Source of the DNA: Spirochaetales bacterium
Lineage (GTDB): Bacteria > Spirochaetota > Spirochaetia > SZUA-6 > JAFGRV01
Assembly (NCBI GenBank): GCA_016935735.1
Contig: JAFGQK010000084.1
Span: 1-59,164, forward strand
Direction: 5' to 3'
DNA: 59,164 nt
Part shown: piece by piece, positions 36,910 through 45,889 of the stretch
How positions within the stretch are numbered: the first letter of the stretch is position 1
Layout: every line of letters begins with the position of its first letter
Notes under the pieces: generated by a model
The model's input: only the letters and a program-made list of their open reading frames with translations
Databases searched by the model: none
What the model was told of the DNA's origin: nothing
Program-made: the position numbers and the translations under genes

Positions 36910-37500
36910 CTGAAAACTCTACTCTTTTTTCGTATAAGTATAATACTAAGTATATTTTTTATTTCTTTCCCGCTTTTTTCCCAAGAAACGGGCACAACAT
37001 CAGAGAGTGAGCCTGTATTTATCCTGGAAGAAGAGCCTTCTGCGGATAATAAGGCCGGGGAAACAGGGGATAGCCTTGTCCCCATCTGGGAGTTTGTGCG
37101 TATGCTCATTATCCTGGGGTGTGTTGTCCTTGTTATTTATCTTTTCTTTTTCTTCTTAAAAAAGAGTATGAAAAGGAAAATGCCTGATAACAATCTTATA
37201 AAGGTAATAGCATCCACCCGGCTCCAGGGGAATGATATTCTTTATCTTATTCAGGTCGGGCTTCATTATTTTTTGGTTGGTTCCGGGGGAAACGGATTGT
37301 CCCAGGTTGCTCAAATTACTGATAAGGAGACCATAGATACCATTATGCTCAATACAACCGGTGAAATGGAAACGGTAAAACAGGGTTTTTCCGATATTCT
37401 TTTAAAAATTTTCAATCCCGGGAAGAAACAGAATGGGTTAAGCTCCAATCCTGTAAACTTTATGAAAAAACAGCAGGAAAGGCTTAGTAAGATGAAATAA
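36910..37500 (+). CDS. fliO: FliO, export-gate assembly protein, apparent CTG start
   Basis: Starting at CTG 36910 gives 196 residues with an N-terminal signal-like segment (KTLLFFRISIILSIFFISF, then PLFSQE) and an acidic periplasmic stretch. A membrane helix (about 65-85) and a basic cytoplasmic part (LIKVIASTRLQGNDILYLIQV) follow, as in FliO/FliZ. The CTG sits behind GGGAGGGG and four A, nearly the same site that precedes the ATG of ftsZ and fliF. The first in-frame ATG is 37096, which loses the signal and has no ribosome site. FliO helps FliP ring assembly. Confidence 0.82.
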   Translation: MKTLLFFRISIILSIFFISFPLFSQETGTTSESEPVFILEEEPSADNKAGETGDSLVPIWEFVRMLIILGCVVLVIYLFFFFLKKSMKRKMPDNNLIKVIASTRLQGNDILYLIQVGLHYFLVGSGGNGLSQVAQITDKETIDTIMLNTTGEMETVKQGFSDILLKIFNPGKKQNGLSSNPVNFMKKQQERLSKMK

Positions 37501-37579
37501 AAGGTACCGGGCACCGGTGGTTGGGTTATTGACACCTTTCCCCGGTCCCGGTAATTGATAGTTATAACCGGGAGGAGTA

Positions 37580-38362
37580 ATGAAAAAGTTTTTTCTCGTT
37601 TTTTTCACTGTATGCATGTTGGCTTTTTTCTTTCCGGAGTTATGCCCTGCCCAGGAAACGGAGCCGGATACCGGGATACCCGGATTTCCCTATATCGATT
37701 TGAATGTGCGGGAAGCAAAAACAAACAAAGAAGTGGCGCTTTCAATACAATTACTTATCCTTCTTTCAGTACTTACCATTGCACCATCTATCGTTATCCT
37801 CATGACCTCTTTTCTGCGTATCGCAATTGTATTTGATTTTATTAAACGGTCCCTTTCCCTCCAGCAGGTTCCCCCCACGCAGGTGCTTATGGGGATCGCT
37901 CTTTTTCTGACGTTGTTCATTATGTGGCCGACCTTTACAGCAATGTATGAGAATGCATTTAAACCTTTTTCAGAAGAAAAAATCGGGATAGAGGACCTTT
38001 ACAAGAACGCCGAGTCCCCTTTGCGCATTTTCATGTTCAGGCAGCTTGATAATAATTACGATAATATACGGCTTTTTATGAATATGCAGAATCTGCCCAA
38101 ACCGAAAACGGACAAAGATGTTCCCACCTATATCCTTATCCCGGCATTTGTCCTGAATGAACTCACTATCGCCTTTAAAATAGGTATTTTCCTTTTTCTC
38201 CCGTTTATCATTATCGATATGGTGGTAGCATCCACACTTATGTCCATGGGAATGATTATGCTCCCCCCGGTCATGATTTCCATGCCCTTTAAACTCATCC
38301 TCTTTGTCCTGATTAACGGGTGGGATTTGATTGTCAGGAAATTAATTGAAACATTTTTGTAA
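37580..38362 (+). CDS. fliP: FliP, export gate protein
   Basis: A 260-residue FliP with a cleavable signal (ending CPAQE) and the conserved LTIAPSIVILMTSFLRIAIVFDFIK, QVPPTQVLMGIALFLT and LSMGMIMLPPVMISMPFKLILF-type blocks (shown in part: SMGMIMLPPVMIS). Five FliP form the core of the export gate. ATG 37580 follows GGGAGGAG. Confidence 0.97.
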   Translation: MKKFFLVFFTVCMLAFFFPELCPAQETEPDTGIPGFPYIDLNVREAKTNKEVALSIQLLILLSVLTIAPSIVILMTSFLRIAIVFDFIKRSLSLQQVPPTQVLMGIALFLTLFIMWPTFTAMYENAFKPFSEEKIGIEDLYKNAESPLRIFMFRQLDNNYDNIRLFMNMQNLPKPKTDKDVPTYILIPAFVLNELTIAFKIGIFLFLPFIIIDMVVASTLMSMGMIMLPPVMISMPFKLILFVLINGWDLIVRKLIETFL

Positions 38363-38411
38363 CGGGATTTTTATATAAGTATATCAAACATATATGGAAG
38401 GAGAAAAGAGT

Positions 38412-38681
38412 ATGAGTTTTAGCCTTGCTGTCAACCTTATCAGCAGCGGGATACTTCAGGTATTAATAATGGCAGCTCCAATGCTTTTAGTCGGTCTGGC
38501 TGTCGGTCTTGTCATTTCCATTTTCCAGGCCACTACCTCAATCCAGGAGCAGACCCTTACCTTTGTCCCGAAGATTGCAGCTATACTCGGGTCGATTATT
38601 GTTTTTGGACCATGGATTTTTTCTTCGATGATGCAATATACGATCAGACTTCTTAACAGTATGCCCAATCTGATTAAATAG
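38412..38681 (+). CDS. fliQ: FliQ, export gate protein
   Basis: The 89-residue protein has two membrane helices (about 15-40 and 52-75) and the FliQ motif APMLLVGLAVGLVISIFQA, then TTSIQEQTLTFVPKI. It packs around the FliP/FliR core. I start at ATG 38412 with AAGGAG at 38398-38403; the ATG at 38394 in the same frame would place that site inside the gene. Confidence 0.96.
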   Translation: MSFSLAVNLISSGILQVLIMAAPMLLVGLAVGLVISIFQATTSIQEQTLTFVPKIAAILGSIIVFGPWIFSSMMQYTIRLLNSMPNLIK

Positions 38682-38703
38682 GGGGTAAAGAATAGAACTT
38701 TAC

Positions 38704-39477
38704 GTGCATCATTTTCAGATTTTTCTCCTCGTCCTTTTCCGCATTGTTGCAATGGTGGAGACAACACCCCTTTTGTCTTCTACTGCAATTCCCCAGATTG
38801 CAAAAATCGGATTTTCGTTCTTTGTTGCCGCGGTAATTTTTCCGACAATTGTCGTACAGGGATATGCCATCCCCCCCGATCCTTTTCATTTTTTTCTTCT
38901 GGTACTCGGCGAAATACTTATCGGCATTATTATCGGGTTCTTCTTAACAGTCGTGTATGCAAGCTTTCAGGTAGCAGGCCAGTTTTTTTCACTCCAGATG
39001 GGATTCGGGGCATCGGAAGTATTCGATCCTCTTGCCCAGATTGAAATTCCATTGCTTGGCCAGTTCCTTAATCTTGTCGCGATGCTCGTTTTTTTGACAA
39101 TGGGAGGATTCCAGAAATTCATGATTAAAGGAGTCGGGGCTTCTTTTAAAGCCCTGAAAGCAGTGGACCTTGTCCTGGAAAACGAAAGACTTTTTGCCGT
39201 GTTTACCGGGGGCCTGGGCAGGCTTTTTGAAGCAGCACTCATGATCTCTTTTCCCATTCTCGGTACGCTTTTTATCATATCAGTCTCCGTGGGTTTGCTT
39301 GCAAAGGCCGCACCCCAGATGAACCTGCTTATGATCGGGTTTCCTATTGCTATAGGTGTAGCTTTTTTAATCCTTTTTGTGACCATGCCGTTTCTTATGG
39401 AAACCTTTGGAAAGATCATTGATGCAAGTTTCGAAGGCATTTCCAGCCTGCTCATGAATATGGGAGGAGGCAGATGA
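38704..39477 (+). CDS. fliR: FliR, export gate protein, uncertain start
   Basis: The 257-residue form has FliR helices and the motifs TPLLSSTAIPQIAKIGFSF, FQVAGQFFSLQMGFGASEVFDP and PQMNLLMIGFPIAIGVAFLI. FliR completes the gate with FliP and FliQ. GTG 38704 lacks a ribosome site at a normal distance: GGGGG ends at 38685. In the same frame an ATA at 38692 would sit 6 nt after GGGGG and add four residues; the frame is closed by TAA at 38686. So the start is unclear. It overlaps flhB by 4 bp. Confidence 0.9.
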   Translation: MHHFQIFLLVLFRIVAMVETTPLLSSTAIPQIAKIGFSFFVAAVIFPTIVVQGYAIPPDPFHFFLLVLGEILIGIIIGFFLTVVYASFQVAGQFFSLQMGFGASEVFDPLAQIEIPLLGQFLNLVAMLVFLTMGGFQKFMIKGVGASFKALKAVDLVLENERLFAVFTGGLGRLFEAALMISFPILGTLFIISVSVGLLAKAAPQMNLLMIGFPIAIGVAFLILFVTMPFLMETFGKIIDASFEGISSLLMNMGGGR

Positions 39478-40832
39478 GGTTTTTTATTACCTCTATTATA
39501 GAACTGATCTCCCCGTTCCTGTTTTTCTGGAAGGAATATTTGAACCACGAGTGGCACAAGCTTTATCGATGTACCGGCAAAATCCTGTTAAAATTCAATT
39601 CATTTATTCAAAAATCTACGCAATCGGTGAAATCTGTGGTTTTTCTCTTTCGGGGATTGCCGCAGCACTCAAAAAAATCGTTCCCAAAAGACAGCTCCCG
39701 TATCCTCGGTCTGCGGACAGGCATTTCCACCCCGTTTGATGTTCATCTCCAATGGTTTGCAGCAGAAGATGAGGGCAGGACAGAGGAGCCTTCGGAGCAT
39801 AAAATAAGAAAAGCCAGGGAAGAAGGGAAAGTCGCCAAATCCGGTGAACTCACATCGGCTTTGATTCTTCTTTTCGGGATTATTGTTATTGGCCTTCTTG
39901 CCGGATATTTACTGGATAATTTTTTAAAAATGCTTTATTATTTTCTTTCCCATGCAACCGATGTCGATATCACGACCGACAACCAGGCTTTTCCTGCTTT
40001 TCTATCGTTTTTTCTTCAATTGTCGCTCCCGATCCTTTTAATATGTTTTATTGCTGCTTTTTTAGGGAATGTATTACAGGTGGGTTTTTTCTTTACAACA
40101 AAACCTATTGTTCCGAACTTTACCAAAATTATCCCGAAATTCGGGAAATGGATTCAGCGTGCTTTTTTATCTGTTGATGCACTTTTTAATCTGGCAAAAT
40201 CCATAATCAAGATCGCACTCATCGGAATTATCGTGTTTCTTAACCTTCTTATGGAAATAAAAAAGATAACCGTACTCATGAAAGTTCATTTTATGATGAG
40301 TTTTCAATTTTATGCAGCACTTGTTTTCCGGATTATTATTGAAGCGGCAATTGCCCTTTTTGTTTTATCAATATTCGACTTTTTTTTCCAGCGCCAGAGA
40401 CACCGTGAGTCATTAAAAATGTCCAAACAGGAAGTAAAAGAGGAGCGGAAAACTTATGAAGGGGATCCCCTTATAAAAAGCAGGCTGCGTCAGCGGATGC
40501 AGGAAATTATGAGGCGGAGTATGCTCAAAGTCGTACCAAAGGCAGATGTGGTCATTACAAACCCGGTCCACTATGCGGTTGCCCTTGAATGGAAAAAAGA
40601 AAATATGGTGAGCCCCCAGGTCGTGGCAAAAGGTGCGGATGAAATAGCCCTCAAGATAAGGGAAATCGCCCTGGAAAATAATGTCCCGGTGGTGGAGAAT
40701 AAACCCCTTGCCCGGGCACTTTACCAGGAAGTCGAGATCGGGCAGGCGATTCCTGAAAAGTTCTACGAGGTGGTGGCAATTATTCTTGCAGAGGTATACA
40801 AATTAAGTGGAAAAGTAATGGAGGCTGTATAA
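39474..40832 (+). CDS. flhB: FlhB, export specificity switch, with repeat-derived N-terminal extension
   Basis: A 452-residue FlhB, longer than the usual 350-380. The family part starts only at about residue 88 (FDVHLQWFAAEDEGRTEEPSEH); four membrane helices and the cytoplasmic domain follow. The autocleavage motif at 363-366 is Asn-Pro-Val-His, where NPTH is usual. The first 87 residues come partly from dispersed repeat A (39543-39642), open in frame. ATG 39474 has GGAGGAGG just upstream and overlaps fliR by ATGA; no good start exists closer to the core. FlhB binds the gate and switches export from rod/hook to filament. Confidence 0.9.
   Translation: MRFFITSIIELISPFLFFWKEYLNHEWHKLYRCTGKILLKFNSFIQKSTQSVKSVVFLFRGLPQHSKKSFPKDSSRILGLRTGISTPFDVHLQWFAAEDEGRTEEPSEHKIRKAREEGKVAKSGELTSALILLFGIIVIGLLAGYLLDNFLKMLYYFLSHATDVDITTDNQAFPAFLSFFLQLSLPILLICFIAAFLGNVLQVGFFFTTKPIVPNFTKIIPKFGKWIQRAFLSVDALFNLAKSIIKIALIGIIVFLNLLMEIKKITVLMKVHFMMSFQFYAALVFRIIIEAAIALFVLSIFDFFFQRQRHRESLKMSKQEVKEERKTYEGDPLIKSRLRQRMQEIMRRSMLKVVPKADVVITNPVHYAVALEWKKENMVSPQVVAKGADEIALKIREIALENNVPVVENKPLARALYQEVEIGQAIPEKFYEVVAIILAEVYKLSGKVMEAV
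39543..39642. repeat. Dispersed repeat family A copy inside the flhB coding sequence
   Basis: The left edge AACCAC (39543) and right edge GTGGTT (39637-39642) are complementary. The right arm from about 39609 (AAAAATCTACGCAATCGGTG, then AAATCTGTGGTTT) matches 3936-3970 and 46728-46762. In flhB it is read as residues about 24-57 without a stop. Confidence 0.65.
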
Positions 40833-40851
40833 TACTGAAAAAGGAGGTACT

Positions 40852-42942
40852 ATGGCAGATGTTCAACGGATAGCCCGGGATATTTTCAAACAACCCAGCG
40901 ACCTTTTTGTTGCGATAGGTGTCATTGTATTTGTCATGATGGTGGTAATCCCCCTCCCGTCATTTGTTCTGGATGCATTTATGGCATTAAACCTGGTTTT
41001 AAGCCTGCTGGTGATTCTCATGGTTCTGTATACACGGCATGCACTCCAGTTTTCCGTATTCCCGACACTGCTTTTGATTCTTACGGTTTTTGGTCTTGGA
41101 ATAAATATCTCCTCCACCCGGCTTATCCTTGTAAAGGGGAGCAATTTTGACGGAAGGATTGTAAAAGCATTCGGTACCTTTGTCGTGGGAACCAGCGAGA
41201 CAGAAGGATTTGTCATTGGTCTTATTATCTTTGTCATCATTATCATTGTCCAGTTTCTCGTTATTACAAAGGGTTCAACAAGGGTTGCAGAAGTAGCAGC
41301 GCGTTTTACCCTTGATGCCCTTCCCGGCAAGCAGATGGCGATAGAAGCCGAATACTCCTCCGGGCTTATTACAGAGGAGGAGGCTACCAGGAAAAAGAAT
41401 GACCTCCAGCGGGAGGTCGATTTTTACGGGGCCATGGACGGTGCATCTAAATTCGTTTCCGGGAATGTAAAGGTCGGGATTATCATTACCCTTGTGAATA
41501 TTATAGGAGGCATGATTGTCGGGACAGTCCTTCATGCAGAGTCCATGGATCTGGCGGTAAACACTTATATCCCCCTTGCCATCGGGGACGGGCTTGTGAC
41601 GCAGCTCCCTGCACTCTTGATATCCACCTCCACCGGTATTATCGTTACCCGTTCTGTTTCCGAGGCATCGTTTGGCAAGGATATAACCACCCAGTTCGGG
41701 CGGCAGTCCCGTCCATACTGGATTGCCGCGGCAATTTTAGTTATTCTTGGAATACTCCCCGGGTTCCCGTGGTATGTTCTTTTCCCTTTTGCAGGGCTTA
41801 TGGTGTTTCTTGCAATCACCCTGTTTCGAAAGAAATTTACAGAAGAAGAAAAAGAGAAAATGGAAAAATATAAAGAGAAAGAACGGGAAGTACCAAAGGA
41901 GATGTCGCCGGTTGTGCCCCTGGATCCCCTTTCCCTGGAGATCGGGTATGGGCTTATCCCTCTTGTTGATAAAGATCAGGGCGCTGAATTATTGAACAGG
42001 ATTACCAGGATACGCCGTGAATCGGCATTTGAACTGGGGATTGTTGTCCCACGAATACGGATAATCGATAATATGAGGCTGGAACCGCCTGAATATACCT
42101 TTAAGATTAATGGTGTCGAGGTGGGAAAAGGGAAAATAAGGATGGGACACTATCTTGCTATTAACCCTGGGGGTATAAAAGAGACGATCCCGGGAGAAAA
42201 AACAAAAGACCCGGCATTCGGACTTCCTGCTATATGGATAACAGAAGAAAGCAGGGAAAAAGCGGAACAACTCGGGTATACAGTGGTGGATCCGCCATCG
42301 ATTATTGCAACCCATTTTACGGAAATCATAAAGAAATATGCATCCGAAATCCTGGGCAGGCAGGGAGTGAAAACGATCCTGGATACCCTTAAAAACGATT
42401 ATCCTGCTGTTATAGAGGAAGTTAATAAGATGTTTTCCGTTGGCGAGATTCATAAGGTACTCCAGGGCCTCTTGAAAGAGCAGGTCTCTATCAGGAATAT
42501 CATCCAGATACTTGAAACTCTTGCGGATTACGGTGATGTAACGAAAAATGTCGGATTTTTAATTGAAAAAGCGAGACAGGCATTAAAGAGACAGATTTGT
42601 GCACATTATGCGGATCAAAATAGAATTATCCGTGTTTTAACACTCTCCCCGGGACTGGAGCAGACAATTATCGATGCAAAAATGGAAACGACAACCGGTC
42701 TTATAGCGGCTCTTGAACCAGGACTTCAGCGCAGGTGGGTATCGGCACTGGTAAATGCGGTAAAAACAGTGCAGGATAAGGGGATAAACCCGGTCATTCT
42801 CTGTTCAGAGGCTGCAAGACCTCTTGTAAAATCCAGTTCAGCAAGAGAGGTGCCACATCTTGTAGTCCTGTCTGTACTGGAGATTGTACCGGATATTACC
42901 ATAGAGAGCCTTGGAGAAATCGCTCTCGCAGTGAAAGAGTAA
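40852..42942 (+). CDS. flhA: FlhA, export gate transport protein
   Basis: A 696-residue FlhA. Eight N-terminal membrane helices include PTLLLILTVFGLGINISSTR and the FHIPEP-region RFTLDALPGKQMAIEAEYSSG-type motif (in part LDALPGKQMAIEAEYS). The cytoplasmic domain runs from about 335 to the end, with PLSLEIGYGLIPLVDKDQGAEL and VTKNVGFLIEKARQALKRQIC. It forms a nonamer receiving export substrates and uses proton flow. It starts 20 bp after flhB. Confidence 0.97.
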   Translation: MADVQRIARDIFKQPSDLFVAIGVIVFVMMVVIPLPSFVLDAFMALNLVLSLLVILMVLYTRHALQFSVFPTLLLILTVFGLGINISSTRLILVKGSNFDGRIVKAFGTFVVGTSETEGFVIGLIIFVIIIIVQFLVITKGSTRVAEVAARFTLDALPGKQMAIEAEYSSGLITEEEATRKKNDLQREVDFYGAMDGASKFVSGNVKVGIIITLVNIIGGMIVGTVLHAESMDLAVNTYIPLAIGDGLVTQLPALLISTSTGIIVTRSVSEASFGKDITTQFGRQSRPYWIAAAILVILGILPGFPWYVLFPFAGLMVFLAITLFRKKFTEEEKEKMEKYKEKEREVPKEMSPVVPLDPLSLEIGYGLIPLVDKDQGAELLNRITRIRRESAFELGIVVPRIRIIDNMRLEPPEYTFKINGVEVGKGKIRMGHYLAINPGGIKETIPGEKTKDPAFGLPAIWITEESREKAEQLGYTVVDPPSIIATHFTEIIKKYASEILGRQGVKTILDTLKNDYPAVIEEVNKMFSVGEIHKVLQGLLKEQVSIRNIIQILETLADYGDVTKNVGFLIEKARQALKRQICAHYADQNRIIRVLTLSPGLEQTIIDAKMETTTGLIAALEPGLQRRWVSALVNAVKTVQDKGINPVILCSEAARPLVKSSSAREVPHLVVLSVLEIVPDITIESLGEIALAVKE

Positions 42943-42955
42943 GGGGTGTATCAGG

Positions 42956-44143
42956 ATGCAATATTTTACATTGCAAGCTTATACCCTTCGTGATGCCATA
43001 GATAAAATGAAAAGGCATTATGGAGAAAATGCCCGGCTTCTCACTCACCGGGGTATAAAAATAGGCGGGATATTGGGTTTTTTTGCCAGGGAAGGAATAG
43101 AAATTACCGGTTACCTATCTGATAATACCTCAAGAAAAACTGTTCCTTTAGAGGAAAAGAAAAAAATACTCGAAGCAGCCCAGAAAGAACAAACCCTTGG
43201 GAAAATTCTAAAGGAAATAGAAATCCTGAAAGGTATTGTAAAAAGCCGTGAACATATTCAGGAAGATGAAACAAAGAACTCTTCAATCAGAAGGATAAAG
43301 GAAATCCTGGAACAGAATGATTTTACTCATAATTATATAAAGAAAATAATTATGAAGATCCGGGGTGAGTTTTCCATAGATGCATTAAATGATTTTCCGA
43401 AAATCGAACGGGCCCTGGTAAAATGGATTGGTGAACAAATTACTATCTATCCCCCTTTCCGTATTGCAAAAAAGAAACCGACGATATATACGATTATCGG
43501 ACCTACCGGGGTCGGGAAGACGACAACCATAGCAAAACTTGCCGCTATCTATGGATTGGGGAATAAAAAGCATCCTACTGCCCAGGTAAGGATGATTACT
43601 ATTGATAATTACAGAATTGCTGCCAAAAAACAGATAGAAACTTATGCAGATATCATGCAGATTCCTGTTACCTTTGCCGAAACTTATAATGACTTAAAAA
43701 AAGTACTGGCGCTTTACCAGGATATGGATCTTATTCTTATCGATACGATAGGGAAGAGTCCGTCCGACTTTGAGAAATTGGGTGAAATGCGCAGGATTTT
43801 GAGTGCCTGTGGAAATACAGGAGAAACACATCTTGCAATAAGTGCCACAACAAAGGCATCTGATGTGGAAAATATTTTAAGGCAATTTGAGCCTTTTATG
43901 TATAAATCCATTATCCTTACAAAACTGGATGAAACATCCAGGATTGGAAATGTTTTAAGTGTCCTGTCGGAACAGGCCAAACCGATTTCCTATATTACCG
44001 ATGGCCAGGTTGTTCCCCAGGATATTGAAGAGGCTCATGCACTTCGGCTTCTTATGAACATCGAAGGCTTAAGAATAGAGAGGGACCATATAGAAACTAT
44101 TTTTGGAAGGCAGGATGACGTATCAACGAACAATTGGAGATAA
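42956..44143 (+). CDS. flhF: FlhF, SRP-type GTPase controlling flagellar placement
   Basis: The 395-residue protein has an N-terminal region starting MQYFTLQAYTLRDAIDKMKRHYGENARLL-like (in part AIDKMKRHYGENARLL), a charged B domain, and a GTPase domain. G1 is [16 protein letters not shown] (about 180-196), then MITIDNYRIAAKKQIETYA, LILIDTIGKSPSD and ILTKLDETSRIG. FlhF with FlhG sets number and position of flagella, which are near both poles in spirochaetes. Starts 13 bp after flhA. Confidence 0.94.
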   Translation: MQYFTLQAYTLRDAIDKMKRHYGENARLLTHRGIKIGGILGFFAREGIEITGYLSDNTSRKTVPLEEKKKILEAAQKEQTLGKILKEIEILKGIVKSREHIQEDETKNSSIRRIKEILEQNDFTHNYIKKIIMKIRGEFSIDALNDFPKIERALVKWIGEQITIYPPFRIAKKKPTIYTIIGPTGVGKTTTIAKLAAIYGLGNKKHPTAQVRMITIDNYRIAAKKQIETYADIMQIPVTFAETYNDLKKVLALYQDMDLILIDTIGKSPSDFEKLGEMRRILSACGNTGETHLAISATTKASDVENILRQFEPFMYKSIILTKLDETSRIGNVLSVLSEQAKPISYITDGQVVPQDIEEAHALRLLMNIEGLRIERDHIETIFGRQDDVSTNNWR

Positions 44144-44147
44144 AAAG

Positions 44148-45092
44148 ATGGGAGACCAGGCAGAAAAATTGAGGGAAATTATGCAAAATCAACATGATTC
44201 GCTAAAGAATTCTAATTCGCTAAAGAATAATAATTCTTTAAAGAATAACAATTCTTTAGGGAATGATTCGTTCACGAATCATTATGTACGAAGAAACACC
44301 CGGATTATCGCAGTTTCAAGCGGCAAGGGGGGGGTGGGAAAGACAAATATCGCCATCAATCTGGCCCTTGCATATGCACAGCTCGGGAAAAAGGTCGTTG
44401 TTATGGATGCAGATCTCGGTCTTGCCAATGTGAATGTCGTACTCGGGATCATACCCCGGTATAATCTTTATCATCTTATAAGAAAACAGAAAAAGATGAG
44501 TGAGATAATCCAGGATACAAATTATGGGATCAAGATTGTGGCCGGTGCTTCGGGGTTTTCCAAAATAGCGAATCTTTCGGATGATGAACGAAAGAATATT
44601 ATTTCCGAGCTGAGTGAACTCTCTTTAGCTGATATTCTTATTATTGATACAGGCGCCGGCGTGTCCAATAATGTCCTTTCTTTTATCGCGGCATCGGATG
44701 ACGCCCTGATTGTCACCACACCTGAACCCACTGCAATAACAGATGCATACGGTATTATAAAGATTATTGCAACGGAAATTGATAATATTAATATAGGGCT
44801 TAAGCTTATAGTGAATAAAGTAAAAACCGTGACAGAAGGGAAACGGGTGGCAGAGCGTGTTATCAATATTGCAGGACAGTTCCTTAACCTTAAAATCGAT
44901 TACCTCGGATCTATATATGATGATATCCTTGTTCATACCTCGGTCGTCAGGCAAAAACCGTTTTTGCTTGTAGATCCAAAAAGCAAGGCATCTATCTGCA
45001 TCAAACATATAGCAGGAAGGCTTGAAAACATTGAATATAAAGAAGGGAGTGGTATCAGCGGTTTCTTAAAAAAGCTTTTTACAAAAAAATAA
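44148..45092 (+). CDS. flhG: FlhG/FleN, MinD-like flagellar number ATPase
   Basis: The 314-residue ATPase carries the deviant Walker A SSGKGGVGKTNIAINLALA (about 54-72), VVMDADLGLANVNVVLG and a C-terminal membrane-targeting-like helix (GISGFLKKLFTKK). Before the ATPase lies a Ser/Asn/Lys repeat, four units of SLKNNN type (residues about 18-41), absent from typical FlhG. ATG 44148 follows GGAGA at 44136-44140; the frame is open back to 44103 inside flhF. Confidence 0.93.
   Translation: MGDQAEKLREIMQNQHDSLKNSNSLKNNNSLKNNNSLGNDSFTNHYVRRNTRIIAVSSGKGGVGKTNIAINLALAYAQLGKKVVVMDADLGLANVNVVLGIIPRYNLYHLIRKQKKMSEIIQDTNYGIKIVAGASGFSKIANLSDDERKNIISELSELSLADILIIDTGAGVSNNVLSFIAASDDALIVTTPEPTAITDAYGIIKIIATEIDNINIGLKLIVNKVKTVTEGKRVAERVINIAGQFLNLKIDYLGSIYDDILVHTSVVRQKPFLLVDPKSKASICIKHIAGRLENIEYKEGSGISGFLKKLFTKK
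44199..44283 (+). repeat. Four 18-bp tandem repeats plus a 9-bp inverted repeat in the flhG N-terminal coding region
   Basis: Units begin at 44199, 44217, 44235 and 44253 and encode SLKNSN, SLKNNN, SLKNNN and SLGNDS. Right after, AATGATTCG (44262) and CGAATCATT (44275) are a perfect inverted repeat around TTCA. As 18 bp is a multiple of 3, copy-number change would keep the frame. Confidence 0.85.
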
Positions 45093-45180
45093 TACTTAAG
45101 AGTATCATTCTCTAGATTCTGTGGAAGGCTTGACGGGTTTCTTTTTTTCCTTTAATCTTTAAGAAGAGGAAATCTGTGTT

Positions 45181-45882
45181 ATGATTAACAGTAAAATTAT
45201 TATTGGTTTTGCAGGTTTTGCTGTTCTCGTTTCTTTACTTGCCGGGGCAATAAGTGGGGTGCCGATTGTGGAGGTTCTTTTAAGGACACTTCTATGGGCA
45301 ATCATATTTGCTGCTATTGGCCTTGGAATAAGTGTGGTGATAAGCAGATATTTCCCGGACTTAAGTCAACTGTTCAATGGAGAACATATAGAAGAAAAAA
45401 AGTACTCCGGTGATTTTGAAGCGATAATACCAGAGGAAAATCCTCATGATTCGTTAAGCACGGACAGGATGTTCACGGATTTTAAAGAAGATACAGAGGT
45501 AGATCTGGGCCCCCAGGAGGAATCTTCAAGTCTGGAGGAACTTGGAGCTGCCGAAACTTCGGGAGATCTGGCAGAAGAAACCCAGCCGGAAGAAATTATA
45601 GAAAATGTTGCAAGTGTTCCCTATATTGATGATATTTCAGAAGAAACACCGTCCCAGGAAGATGACATCGATAATCTTGACACCCTTCCGGAAATCGATT
45701 CATTTGCAACCTCTTTTACCCCTTATGGTGAAGGGATTTCACAGGTGGATGACAATTCACCTGAAACAAAAAGTATGTATTCAAAGCCAAAGACCAATCT
45801 TGATGTGCATGGTTTTGTTGAAGACCCTTTAAAAACAGCAAAAGCAATTCATACATGGATAGAACGAGATAAGGAAGGATAA
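45181..45882 (+). CDS. Membrane-anchored acidic protein between flhG and fliA, unknown
   Basis: A 233-residue protein with two hydrophobic N-terminal segments (about 4-25 and 32-58, with [20 protein letters not shown]) and a very acidic, low-complexity cytoplasmic or periplasmic tail rich in Glu, Asp and Ser. It ends [19 protein letters not shown]. The last segment, [20 protein letters not shown], looks like a conserved short peptide. Genes of this kind sit between flhG and fliA in other spirochaetes; I do not know its function. A weak TTGACG-17-TAATCT lies at 45130-45158. Confidence 0.75.
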   Translation: MINSKIIIGFAGFAVLVSLLAGAISGVPIVEVLLRTLLWAIIFAAIGLGISVVISRYFPDLSQLFNGEHIEEKKYSGDFEAIIPEENPHDSLSTDRMFTDFKEDTEVDLGPQEESSSLEELGAAETSGDLAEETQPEEIIENVASVPYIDDISEETPSQEDDIDNLDTLPEIDSFATSFTPYGEGISQVDDNSPETKSMYSKPKTNLDVHGFVEDPLKTAKAIHTWIERDKEG

Positions 45883-45889
45883 AAGTACT

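Noticed and set aside
39474-39737. flhB N-terminal part as a frameshift or separate small gene
   Set aside because: The frame is continuous from a good ribosome site into the FlhB core, so a single gene is simpler.
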